A stretch of 64,000 bases of DNA from Anoplopoma fimbria. Lineage: Eukaryota; Chordata; Actinopteri; Perciformes; Anoplopomatidae. The stretch lies in assembly GCF_027596085.1 (NCBI RefSeq), contig NC_072472.1:17981971-18045970 (forward strand), in the 5' to 3' direction. Below, one piece after another: positions 14,037 through 26,700 of the stretch; position 1 is the first letter of the stretch, and each line of letters starts with the position of its first letter. The position numbers and the translations under genes are program-made. Below the pieces are notes generated by a model that ran no database searches, was not told the DNA's origin, and saw only the letters and a list, made by a program, of their open reading frames with translations.

Positions 14037-15684
14037 GTTTACCGTGGTTCAGTGGCATGTGACAGTTGGGGAACTCTCTGTGGGTGAGGGTTTGGAGAGT
14101 GAGCCACAGCGAGTTGCACCGCAGCTCAACTCAGCCATGCAGTGCTCAACAGCACACCCACCAAGGATGAAACTATACAGCTACCCATCCAGAATAAACA
14201 TTCTCTCTCTCTACATTGTATCCCCCTCAATATCTTGCTACCTGGCATTCTGTTTTCCATCTGTAGATCTGTCTCTCACATCCCCCATCTTCCCCCATCT
14301 TCCCTCATACAGAACACAATTATGTATTCTTTCCTCTAACCTATTTAGTAGCAAGGGGATCCCTGGTCTTATTACTAATTCATACATACTCCTCAAACAA
14401 AGACTTAAGAGTAAAAACAGTATAGGGTGAATTTACTCAGCTGTATTTGCTCAAAAAAGAATATGTTGATTTTTATGAAATATTGCTCTAATTTTGACAT
14501 CCCTATCGCAGATTGAAACTTGAAGCTTACACTATAATGAACGTTTCATTCTGATCGAAACCTCAAGCCGCAGCTAATGAAGTTGTTACTACACGCAGCG
14601 CTCTGTAATTTAGGAATTTGCTCCGAAACAATTCATTATTACAGATGGTTCTGCTGATCAATTAAATGATAAAGAAACAAAGAAATCCTGTTTGCTTGAC
14701 AGCCTCCATAGGATGACGACAAATTAGCTAAGTGAAAATGTTACAGTGAAAAAAGTGTTCGTTTTAGAGAAATATAACGCAGAAATGATGGATATTGCAG
14801 CCTACACCTCTGTGATAGCCTAGTTATCTGAGCTGATTATGTTTTGCCCATATCTCCCAGCATAGAGATTATGATGGGGGGGTTAATACCTACACCAAAT
14901 GGCTGACGAGGTGGATGAGATTCCACAAGCTCTTAAGCAGGCTCTGAAAGAAAACTCTCACTCTTACAGGATAAATCATAGCCTTTAGAAACTTTTGAAG
15001 GGAATGTGGAGTCCTCTCACCTTTATACTGTAATATTTTTTGCATTTGTCGAGCCAGAGGTGGTGCAGCAGAGTAACACAGGAGCGAAGGCTCCCATTTA
15101 GTCCATTTAGCCAATGAGGGCAGAGTTGTGATTCCGGATATTGCAGATTTTTAAGCTCCACAGTAATCTTGCAGGACCCCAGCATATCCATGAATAGCTT
15201 GCACCTGAATTTCACTGATAAAATGTTGTTAACTTCCAAAAGAACGCTTTATACAGAGTCACCAATAGAAATGGAATAGGAGTAGAATGGATATTGAACC
15301 TTTTTGCAGTGGTCATTTGACTAGGGTAAAAGAAAATGGCAATAGTTGTTTGTTTATTTAGGGTGAAAACACACATCATTATGGGGCTCTACAATGTGTC
15401 ACACTCACTAGTTTGAGAACTCTGTTTTGGCCTTCTATCCACATAAAGCTGCCGTCTCCTCAACTATTCTTTAGAAGCAATGCAACAGAGATTGTGACAA
15501 AATACCCTCTCAATGCTTCATACTACTCCACAGCTCATTTCCTGCCAAGACACCTCCGTGAGTCTGTTTTTACCGAAGTTAGCACATAGTTCTAGCCTGT
15601 TTCTACCCCTACGAAGCCAATGTCATTATGACAAACAAGCATGACACAAGTGAAATTTGTACAAACTCGCAGGATATGTGTATT

Positions 15685-16060
15685 TTAAACACATCATGTA
15701 CCCTATGAAGCTGTATTTTGGGCTCAGCTGTGATTTGGGATAAATGCTAACATCGGCAACCTAACATGATCACAATGACATTTTTGCCATGCTGATGTTT
15801 ACAAGTATGTGTACTATGTTTGCATGATAGGATTCGGTATTTAGCACAAACCCAGAGTAGGTACAGGTGAGGCTGAATATCAATTATGCTTTTTGCAAAT
15901 AGTTGGTCTTTAACCAAAGTGTTCTACAAATGAATACTTTGACCTGATGATGGCGTTAGATGAAAGGTCAAGGGATGACTGTCTGCACCACATGGCAGTC
16001 TATCCAATATATGTTGAGACATTTTACTACTTTGCCAAAAATCATCAGAAGGAATAGGAT
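15685..16060 (+). mobile_element. teleost dispersed repeat ('TGACCTGATGATGGCG' family), copy 1
   Basis: Contains ATGCTAACATCGGCAACCTA, a gap, then TTTGACCTGATGATGGCGTT followed by AGATGAAAGGTCAAGGGAT and a 'CTATCCAATATATGTTGAGA' tail. The order matches a common fish repeat I recognise by wording only. A second copy in the same orientation lies at about 26.1-26.6 kb and shares 'GATGGCGTT', 'GCTAACA' and the 'catccagtagttgt' tail motif. No transposase remnant is seen. Confidence 0.6.
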
Positions 16061-16138
16061 TTGGCCTCTCAGGAAAATCCATTTCTTACAACATTTTGTG
16101 CCAATCCTCCCAGTAGATGTTTCATTTGATAAATTAAA

Positions 16139-16385
16139 GAGGATGGAGTCTATCCTTGCGCACATTGGGTAAGGGGTAGGCTTCACTCTGGACAGGTCGT
16201 CAGTCTTTCACACATATGGACTGACAAGCACATTCACACCTACTGGCCATTTATGGTTTCCAATTCAACCTGCATGACTTTGGACTAGGAAAACCCAGAG
16301 CAACCAGAGGAGACCGGGGGGAACTTGCAATCCAAGATCTTCTTGCTGTTTGGTGACAGTGTTTACCATTTAGTGCATCTGCTGC
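16139..16385 (-). mobile_element. teleost retroelement-type repeat, - orientation, decayed
   Basis: Reverse-orientation relative of the 10.95-11.25 kb repeat. It shows GGATGGAGTCTATCCTTGCG, CACATTCACACCTACTGGCC, CCTGCATGACTTTGGACTAG and ACCCAGAGCAACCAGAGGAG, the reverse-complement order of that family. Divergence looks high, so it is an old insertion. Confidence 0.55.
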
Positions 16386-19300
16386 CCTAACAGGTCTTTA
16401 AGCAGAGTAAACTTTTCACATCGCTCACCCTGTTGATTTCATTCTAAAATAAACTTCAATATACATATTTAATACAGAAATCGTTTCTTTACATAGACTT
16501 GGATTCAGAGAATTTGGGGGAAAAAAGGCTTTAATAGTGTGTGGGGGCGTTAGACACGGTCTGTCAGTCTGAAGGATGATTCCTCTGCTGCTGTGTGGAT
16601 TAGGCTGTCTACACTTTGAATGCAGCTGTGTTTACGCACATTGCTGCTGCCATGACAAGTGAAATGCCGAAATGCACATACATTTTTTTAAATGTTAATC
16701 TTGAACTCTGAAATGTTAATTATTACTAATTATTATTATTCAATTTGATAGTCTTATACAAAAGGAACACAAAGTTGTTGTTTAATTGAAGTATATTTGT
16801 GACATTGAATGTACTGTATTCATTTGACATCTCTGGTTCTCAATATGCTATAGTCAGGCACCTAATATCATGAAAACAGCAACCAGGTATTGCAGACTCC
16901 ACACGTACTGTAAGCCAAGTAATAATTTGCCATGGGACTGGATGCTCCAGTGGGTGTGTTGTTCTACAGTGTCTCATCAATTACATTCCCTGAGAGAAAA
17001 CACCCGGCTGTTTTCTGTTTCTTCGGATGCCGAGGTTAATGGTGCTTTTCTCAAACGCCTCTGCCAGCCAGTAATTGGAGCAACTTAACAATCATAAGTG
17101 CAGTCTTTGTAGTGTAGGGAGCACAGGCCGAATACAGCTTTATTAACTATGAAAAGCCAACTTTTATTGATTGACCCCTTATTCATGCCTCCATAATTTT
17201 CCTCTTTTCACATCTTAGAGCTTCTGGGTTTTTGTACTTCACACTGAAAAACAACCCTGACCATCTAAGAAGGACATTATAATGAGTAGAAAATATCCTC
17301 ACATTCTAGTCCCTTTTAGTATGCATTTGAAACGATCTGGGTGCTAAAATAGAAGATGAGAAGATATAATAATAAGCAGGGAAAGGAAAACAATCTGTTA
17401 ATTAGTTTTTTGCGTTTTCAGAACTTTCTGTTCTATCAATCTATTAATCATTTAGTCATTTTGGTGCCTGCACATACCATTTAGGTTTATTGAAAGCCAG
17501 CAATGGGTTAGTCAATGTCATCCCATTTCATATTTGCAGATTTTCTTGTATAATCTCTGCTCAGTGACATGAACCTAACTTAAGGTAAATAAAGGACACT
17601 CTTAGTTGGCAGGAATTTATTTTTATTTTCAAGTTTTGACACCATGATTATATTAAATAGTTTAAATATAATAAGTTATCTTTGAATTTCAATAGTGAGT
17701 TGAAAGACGGCTGTGGAAGCCAAATGGGTATACTTTGTTTGCACAGTCTGTTTGTATGCTGTGGGAGTGTTGGTTGATTTTTCTTATCCAGAAGATTAAA
17801 ACTGGATCGTCTGTTTCCAAACGCCTTGCACCTAGAGAATATCTCTTGGCATCCATGTATGTGCTTGCATCTGTCACTCATTTTTTACATGTCTTACACT
17901 TCTGACCTTTCATCTCTCCGATACACTACACAGATGTTTTCTCTCTTGTTCACCTGACCACAGACTGGGATTGGGTTTGGCACATGGCGTCGTATGCAGA
18001 TCAGACAGTAAAGTCAGTGCAGACTGGCTCCAGTGTGTCAGCAACAGAGAAGTGCAGCACTTCATACTGCAGAGTCAGCCTCTCACAGCAGTCGTTCTTA
18101 AAATGATTTAAAGGGTTATTACATTGCCTCCAGGAAAAAAAGAAACATCCCTGTGTTGTGCACTGTATTTCATCAGGGGGAGCTGTCTGTGATGAGGGAT
18201 AGCATGTCAGTTAGAACTCTGATTGGCAGGTTATGAAAGCGTCAACAAATATGATTTGATTCTGATGAAATCAGATAAAGCATGGGGTTAGAAAATCAAA
18301 TGAGCCAGAGCCCTCTTTGTATAAAGAACATCTGAGCAAACTGCATTGATACACATAATATGTGTGTTTTGCTTGAGGTGCTGTGTGCTGTTTCTGTCTG
18401 TGTTTGAATAAAGTGATCCAAATATAAAGAGAGTAAGAAAGAGACAAAGAAAAGTGGGTGATCAATCATAGCACTGGTTCACTTTTATGATACGACTTGA
18501 CTCAAGACATATAGCGATATTTCATCAAAATAGTGCACACGTTATAAACAAATTAAAGAAAATGAGAATGTTTGCAGGATCCATTTTATTGAAAATGGTG
18601 TGACTACTAGTAGTAAAACTAATAGTTTGTTGTGTCACAACATTAGACGTTTTATTTTTGCAAATTTAAAAAATGCCAGAATCTCATCTGTAATTCTGCA
18701 AATTTATTGCTTATTGTATCAGAAAATAAATGGATTTGTGTTATTTTTTAAGAATCAAATTGTCTCCTTTCTTTAAAATAGTGCAGAGTGCTTTTTGTCA
18801 GCCACCCCTATTTTTCTTAATTTATGGGCTTCCTGACTTTTGGTGTGAGATTGCTGCAGAATCACATTAAGTCAAAATGCTGTATGATGCAACAAAAAGA
18901 CTGTACTGTTTGGAGCTGCTCTCCAGGACCCACAGCTTCACAGCTTATCATGTCTAAAAGTGAGCGTCAGGCCAGTCTGCTGCCTTTAGCCCACTTGGCA
19001 GCCTGGTGGCTATTGCTCATCTGTCCCCAAGCCAGTGTGAGCACATCACCGATCTGGACCAGGATTAAAGGACCTAATACTAACAGCTGTGCTGAGATTA
19101 GCCATGTCAGTATTTACAGTTATTTTGTCAACCACTTCACCGCACGCTCTACTCAAATAATGAACTGCAATATTTGAATTCCTGTTTTTATTTTACTTGG
19201 ACCATGGCTTTAGATTCACTCTGAAATTCACTGCATATATTTTCGTCTTTAGGTAGAGATGGATTGAGAGATGCAGTGTGGTGGAGATTTACAGGGTAGA

Positions 19301-19518
19301 TTATAGACTAATACTTTTGGATAAATAGAGTTGGAATAAGCACCCTCCTTTGTTTCCCAAAATGTACTATGAAAGGGGTGTGTGGGTGTAAAAAAGGGGG
19401 ATGAAAAAAATGATGGTTAACTTCCAACCTGAATTTCTGCAGCATTATGATGTTGATGGATTGAGCAGCTTTAGAAAGGTATGTTGTGTGTGATTGTGTT
19501 TGCACACGCACTTCCCTC

Positions 19519-19538
19519 TGTGTGTGTGTGTGTGTGTC
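19519..19538. repeat. short (GT)n tract
   Basis: About ten GT units. Similar short tracts occur near 4320, 41346, 42657 (AC), 46977 (AC) and 51402 (AC). Confidence 0.8.
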
Positions 19539-21330
19539 AGTGCTTACCTTCACCGGCAAGCGCATGAATATGCATGTGTGTTCACAAGGCGAACGACATG
19601 CTCTCTCAGCAGAGACTGATCACCCAATGATGGGCCATCACTGGAAAATTGGACTGTCTATCTATGGAGATGCCATATATAAAAAATGTTTGCCATTTTC
19701 TGAAGTGGCACCACAGGCTTCCTTCTGATAAATAGTGCATTTTAATCTGCGTAGACACTTTATGTGATGGAAGAGGTAGAAAGAGATCCTGGGACGATGT
19801 TGGAGAGCAGCAGGTAGGTGGCAGCTGCTCCGTATGTACGTACTGGAGCTGGGTGGCCTTGGGTTTACCAGGGGTGTGTGCATAGATGTGATTAACAGAG
19901 ATTTGGGGTGAATAATCTTCTAAGCCGCTCAGTGGAGCAGTGGTGATGGGGGCTGGGGTGGAGATGGGAGAAGCTTAGGGCTACTGAGACGTATACCTGG
20001 ACTCGGATCCTGCCTGTGGAAAGGCGACTTGTGGATTTTGAATGTTTGAATAGGACCCCACCGATAAATCAGCATCATGGATAATCGATCCTTAGCTTGC
20101 TGATTTATGTCGATCAATAAGTAACCAGAAATTGGGGTGCAAAAAAACTTTTTTGTTTGCTGACATCACATAGTTCATCCACCAGAGAAACCCACAAGTT
20201 TATTTTTTAACTGTAAAATGTCCAACTCAGGACATTACTCGGTCAAAACTGCATTTTAATTATATAAAGAAAAATATTGTCTGACATATCATTATCAGAT
20301 ATTTTATACTCTCCAACATTGACATCAGTGTCCGAACAAAATCAGATTTTATATTGATACTTCCTGATGCCAGTCTGTTGGTCCTGTGTGTAACATGGTG
20401 CATGGGTCTTGGGGGGTGGGGGATTGTGTCTGTGTCTTTGAATGCCCTCACCTCCAGAGCGGCATGAACCTTGTGCACTACACTCGTATTTGAACATTTC
20501 GGTCCATTTTCTCATTTAGAGATCAAAGGTCAAATCAGTGCAAACAAATGTACCATACATTATCAGTTGATGTGGTAGCATGGCATTACCATATTAATTA
20601 GTTTTCTTTTGTGCCGAATGTCAGCAGTAGTGGGGGTGCAGCGCCCTGCTTCATAGCTCCAAGCATTTATTCAAATGCTTTCACACATATCTATATACTA
20701 TCCAAACATGCACATATTGTGGCCCATCTGTATGTACCCATGCAAAGAAGGATATAACCAGGATGTTGTGGCAAACACAGCTTAGTACTACCATCTCTGG
20801 TGGCCATCATGAGATTTGTTTGATCATGCAGGATGGTGCAGACGCACAGATTATTTTGCTTTCTCAACATCACTTTCTTCCATTAGATTCCACAAAAGCC
20901 AAGCCGATGGGGAAATATGATATAGCCTATAGAGATTTATTGGATAGGCGCAGAAAAAAAAATAGATTGTGCCTTTTTAACCTTTAAAGGTCTGAGCGAG
21001 AATGCATTTAGTTTTTTTTTTTTTTGTCCAGTTCATTCCATTGTGATGATGACGATGATGACTGTGAAACACAGCAGCGTGCATAATTTCAGTTAGAGAA
21101 GACGAGTGCATGTAAGAAAGCTCCCTCTCTCTGGGTGACCACTGCTTTAGTGAAACAAGGCGGATAAAAGGATAGATTCTGATCCCTTACTCATTTCCCA
21201 GTTCATGTTGTACATCTCCGCAATATTGCTGTAAGGGTCTATGATATCCATGGTCTTTGAGGAGAAATAATGTGATCGTCTTTTTCTATATTTTGCTTTC
21301 TGCCATTTTATCCCACTCCTTACTCTTATA

Positions 21331-22890
21331 CAGCGGGTAAAATAAGTATTGAACACGCCACCATTTTTCTCAGTAAATATATTTGTAAAGGTGCTATTGA
21401 CATGAAATTGTCACCAGATGTCGAAAACAACCCAAGTAATCCATACATACAAAGAAAACAAAACAAATAAGTTCAGAAATTAAGTTATGTGTAATAAAAT
21501 GGAATGACACAGGGAAAAAGTATTGAATACGCTTACTGAAATTTATTTAATATTTCGTACAAAAGCCTTTGTTGGTAATGACAGCTTCAAGACGCCTCCT
21601 GTATGGAGAAACTAGTCGCATGCATTGCTCAGTCTTCAAATCTTGAAGGTTCCGTGGGCCTCTTCTTTGAACTCTGATCTTTAGTTCTTTTCATAGATTT
21701 TCTATTGGATTCAAGTCAGGTGATTGGCTGGGCCATTCTAGCAGCTTTATTGTCTTTCACTGAAACCAATTGAGAGTTTCCTTGGCTGTGTGTTTGGGAT
21801 CATTGTCTTTCTGAAATGTCCACCCACGTTTCATATTCATCATCCTGGTAGAGTACATTTTTCCATTCCATTTCATCCTTCCTTCAATTATATGAAGTTT
21901 GCCAGTGCCATATGCTGAAAAACAGCCCCACACCATGATGTTCCCGCCTCCAAACTTCACTGTTGGTATGGTGTTTTTGGGGTGATGTGCAGTGTCATTT
22001 GACCACCAAACATGGTGTGTATTATGGCATCCAAAGAGTTCAATTTTGGTCTCATCTTACCAGACTATATTCTCCCAGTATTTCACAGGCTTATCTAAAT
22101 GTTGTGCAGCAAACTTTAAACGAGCTTCAACATGCTTTTTCTTCAGCAATGGAGTCTTGCGTGGTGAGCGTGCATACAGGCCACGGAGGTTGAGTGCATT
22201 ACTTATTGTTTTCTTTGAAACAATTGTACCTGCTAATTCCAGGTCTTTCTGAAGCTCTCCACAAGTGGTCCTTGGCTCTTGGACAACTCTTCTGATAATT
22301 ATTTTCACTCCTCTGTCAGAAATCTTGCGAGGAGCACCTGGTCGTGGCCGGTTTATGGTGAAATGATGTTCTTTCCACTTCCGGATTATGGCCGGAAGTG
22401 CTCACTGGAACATTCAGAAGTTTATAAATCCTTCTGTAACCAATGCCATCAGTATGTTTTGCAAACAATAAGGTTGCAAAGGTCTTGAGAGAGCTCTTTG
22501 CTTTTACCCATCATGAGATGTTTCTTGTGTGACACCTTGGTAATGAGACACCTTTTTATAGGCCATCAGTTGGGACTGAACCAGCTGATATTAATTTGCA
22601 CTGACAAGGGGCAGGATTGCTTTCTAATTACTGATAGATTTCAGCTGGTGTCTTGGCTTCCCATGCCTTTTTGCACCTCCCTTTCTTCATGTGTTCAATA
22701 CTTTTTCCCTGTGTCATTCCATTTTATTACACATAACTTAATTTCTGAACTTATTTGTTTGGTTTTCTTTGTATGTATGGATTACGTGGGTTGTTACTGA
22801 CATCTGGTGAAAAGTTCATGTCAATAGCACCTTTAGAAATATATTTACTGAGAAAAATGGTGACGTGTTCAATACTTATTTTACCCGCTG
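21331..22890 (-). mobile_element. Tc1/mariner-family DNA transposon, complete ends, dead transposase
   Basis: A 1,560-bp element with matching ends: left CAGCGGGTAAAATAAGTATT and right its reverse complement AATACTTATTTTACCCGCTG. TA dinucleotides flank both ends (21329-21330 and 22891-22892), the classic Tc1/mariner target duplication. The inverted terminal repeats are about 200 bp (21331-21531 and 22690-22890), and each carries an inner copy of the 'aagtattgaa' motif near its inner edge, the IR/DR layout known from fish Tc1 elements. A transposase remnant lies between them on the - strand. It sits in the large robo2 5' intron, opposite to the gene's direction. Confidence 0.95.
21547..22514 (-). 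pseudogene. Tc1-like transposase pseudogene
   Basis: Reading the - strand from an ATG near 22514 shows a Tc1-type start (MGKSKELSQDL), a DNA-binding part with TCGELQKDLELAGTIVSKKT, then catalytic-domain landmarks [34 protein letters not shown] and SPDLNPIENL, ending at a stop near 21547. The acidic residues of the DDE triad are recognisable, but the frame is broken by several in-frame stops: in the N-terminal part, just before DETK, after NWFQ, and after PIENL. There is no intact product, so the copy cannot move itself. Confidence 0.93.
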
Positions 22891-24627
22891 TATATATTCA
22901 TCCAGTAAGAGCCAGAGCAGTATCCAGGTTTATGAACACGGGTCATATGTGCCTCCCAGCCCAAGCAGACTTGGGAAAGGTTCCTTTAAATGCTCAAGAA
23001 GATAGTAAGACAAAACGTCACAACTAATGAGGAATTTAACATCCCTAAATGCAAAATCGTGAACTAAGGGCATGTACAAATGTTTGCATAATGCCATTTT
23101 ACAGAAATATGCATCCGGATTCGCAATTGTAAGTAGATGCGAGATAGTAGAGGGGGCAGTAAGATTTACAAAGGTTAGTCTGAGAGAAAGAAGAATGTGT
23201 TCTAGTGAAGAAATGCACAGAGACAGGAGTAATTAATTATAGATGTGGAAATGTGGTCTGAGGGAATGCTGTTTCTGTAACTAGAGGCATGGCAAGTGAG
23301 AGATGAGGGAATGGAGATGGCGGAGGTGGAAGTTGGGGGAGGGACCCTCCTCCTATACCATCCACAACTTCAATTTGCATTACATGACAGGAGAATGGAG
23401 GTTAATTAAACATGACAATGGTAGGGCGTTTATTGTTAACCCTTCATGGTGGTTGACTGACTCCTAAATCAAAGGCCAAAGAATGCATAAAAAATGTGTT
23501 TTAGTCTACCCCAAAGTGTAAATTCCCATAAAATGATCTCATGTAAAGGGTTATGAATAAAGATATGCATAAAATGGCCCCTATTGTTGTGTGTGGTACA
23601 AAATTGGATGGAAAGAAAAAAAAAAGCCATATCCGTGTTTAGGACCAAAGATAAAGAGAATAATTCTAAAATAAACAGCGGGGCTTTATAGCAACTATTG
23701 CATCTAAAACTCTGCTAAATTTTCTGTTGCCAGAGGCTTGCCTCCTCTTTACTGCGCATCTATTTCAAACCTTCATATTGACGCTAATTGGACTCGACAC
23801 TAATGATGCCAAAAAAGCAAAGGGAAGCGGTGCTAGGTTTTCTAGCTGCCTGTTTATAATTTTGGACACTGCTGACTTCGGTTACCATGGAATTCCACAC
23901 GGTGTCTTAGAGATAACACTTTGAGTTTGGTTTCAAAAATGGAAATGAACTCAGGTCATATTTGGTCCATGTGCTGTACCAATCGCTTAGAAATATGTTG
24001 TGAATAAAATAAAAAAACATTTTACCCATATTCACACTTAAGCAGTGCCCAGTAATGCAAATTAGAGTTAGAAATTAATTCCTACAACTAATGAGTTATA
24101 ACGAAAATCAATTTATGCATTCATACCCAATATTGATTTACCTTTTGTGCCCTTTGTGTTTTTCTCCATAAGCATATTGTCCCAAAAATCATACCCTAAA
24201 TAGATGCCAACAACTGAAATGTAGTCTACATGCTGGCACCATATTCTTTCTGTGAAAACGTTCCTTGCTTTACTCATGTTGTGTCCTTCCGATCGTAATA
24301 CAGGATTATAATAGGTAATGTACATCTGTGCTGGACTCGTAGCCTCGGGGGACATTGTGTAAACGCTCCCCATCTCCCCGCTGATCGCAGTCCTGACTGA
24401 TTGCTGATGACTTTTTTAGGGCAGAGACATGTTAAGTTGTTTATTTATTCAAAAAATCCCCAATGTACATAGCTCTCTTGACTCTATATTTATCCTCCCA
24501 TCCCCGATTGTGTGTCGGCATATCTGTCGTGCATTTTGTGTCTGTCTCTTGAGCAGGGATGATATGTTGTGGTCATCAGCAAAGTTGGTGATATAAGAAC
24601 AGGGCAGCTGTTTTTTTTCTGTTTATG

Positions 24628-24730
<103 letters not shown>

Positions 24731-25712
24731 ATGCGTCAGTGTCCGTTTTATGCATGTGACAGATATGGGACATCCTTGACGCAGTTGAGAAAGTGACGCA
24801 CCCCTACAGGCTATCGTGTTCAAAAAGAATCTTCAGCAAACTCAAAAATACAATTTAGCAGTCCACTGTCATGAGAAATCACTTAGCTGTTGTTTTGCAT
24901 TTTGGGACACTGGATCACTAACTGTATGAAGCTTTACTATAGTTTCATGACTATTTCAGCGTCACAATATTGGACATAAGACTCAGGCACATTGCATATA
25001 AAGATATAAAAATAAATATATACAAAATAATACCACCTGATTGCTGTTTAAACCTGCTATGTGGCGAGCTTTGTCCACATGCAGCTCATAAATTCTTCAT
25101 TGCATCTGTGATTCCCGAATGGAAATACAGCCATCTGTTACACGCAACAACTCGCAAGGTGTTAGTGTCTTCATCTTTCCTCATATGAAATTCTGTTTAT
25201 TTTTGCCTCTGCAGTGTTGCCCTACAGTACTACACCACAGCAGTTTTCTTTTGGGTGGGGTTATATATTCCCCTGCTGGAACATCAACCTGCTAGCACAC
25301 AAAGGCACACACAAGCATGCACAAGCAAACAAGCATATAGCTTCAAAGCAAACAAAATGCTGCATGAGTTAATTGGGTTGTAAGTTTGTCACCCATCATC
25401 ATCTGTCACACCTTGTTTATTTACCAGATTGTATGATGAAGTGAAAGTGTATTAATTGATGCTCAGAACTGACTCTATTAGTGCTAATTTAATAGGTAAA
25501 AAATGATTAATCACATCTCACCATCTCCTGTTTCTTTCACAAATGCACTAAATGGATACACTGGGGGAAATAACTAGTTTGGTATTTAGTATTTTGGTTG
25601 TACTACACTTAAAATAATTGTGGTGAAACATTTACAATATTTGGTGAAATTAAATGTAAATGCTTTCTTGGCCAAATTGTATCAACTTTGCATTATACAG
25701 TTTACCTTTCAA

Positions 25713-25925
25713 TATTACATTACATTACATTACAGTCATTTAGCAGACGCTTTTATCCAAAGCGACTTACAGGAAGTGTATTCAACATAGGTATTCAAGA
25801 GAACTACTAGTCACCAGAAGTCATAAGTGCATCTCCTTTCTTAAACAAGCATCTCAAAGCATAAGCCAGAGCAAAAGTATAGTGCAGAGGCAGATTACTA
25901 CCTCTGCGTATTAATACGCTGATAC
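25713..25925. mobile_element. teleost dispersed repeat ('catttagcagacgctttta' family)
   Basis: Begins with ACATT tandem units, then GTCATTTAGCAGACGCTTTT and ATCCAAAGCGACTTACAGGA, a sequence I recognise as extremely common in ray-finned fish genomes. It continues with AACTACTAGTCACCAGAAGT and GCATCTCCTTTCTTAAACAA. A good marker of the host lineage. Element class not assigned. Confidence 0.75.
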
Positions 25926-26119
25926 CATACCAATGGATTTTTAATGGCGCTCCTGTGAGGCTGTCGTGTACATTATACACCACACAACAAATTCAATTAT
26001 AGTAGGGATAGTGATAAACCTGGTTGTTATTAAACTTCACCTTGATGGCGGTGAACTCCAAAGAGTCACACATGAGACGCTTGCTAGTTAAAAATATTTA
26101 TATTAACACAAGTTTAGGA

Positions 26120-26700
26120 GTCTACAAAAGCCCACTGACACTTTGAGCCAAATGCTAACAAATCTTAGTTTAGCAAATTAACATGCTAGCATGTGCTTAA
26201 AGGCAGTAAATACAAAATGCTGTTGAGGATGATGGAATTGTAGTTTTTGGTAGTAAACCAAACTATTGGTGATGGCGTTTAAAAACGGTGGGAGACCAAA
26301 ATTATTGTTATTCATCCTGAGGAAGCTATAAATGTGAGTACCAAACTTCATGACAATAAGCCATCCATCCAGTAGTTGTCAAGACATGTCCCTAAAAACA
26401 GACAACAACACAAAAATCAACCTAGAGGAAAAGTTAGGGGATCAACAAAGTCAGTAGGATTTCCACTCTAGCACACTTGAATAGTTATAGACCTAAAGAG
26501 ATGGACTGACTGACCGACAGACTGACATTGACACCCCTAAGGCCATGCCACTAGCTTGGCTTAAAACAAATATATTGTGGGTGATAGGGTCTGAGGGAGA
26601 GGTAGAGGTCATGACCTTCAATGTCTGAATCGAATTTCATGGCATTGCACTACACCCTGGGCCAAAGTGGTGGAACCACAGCCCAACATTGTCATCCCTC
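26120..26700 (+). mobile_element. teleost dispersed repeat ('TGACCTGATGATGGCG' family), copy 2
   Basis: Contains CTTAGTTTAGCAAATTAACA, GGTGATGGCGTTTAAAAACG, TTCATCCTGAGGAAGCTATA, ACTTCATGACAATAAGCCAT and CTAGAGGAAAAGTTAGGGGA, in the order seen in the 15.7-16.06 kb copy and in other fish copies I recall. The 3' boundary is uncertain because similar wording ('gaatttcatggcattgca') recurs near 26632. Confidence 0.6.
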
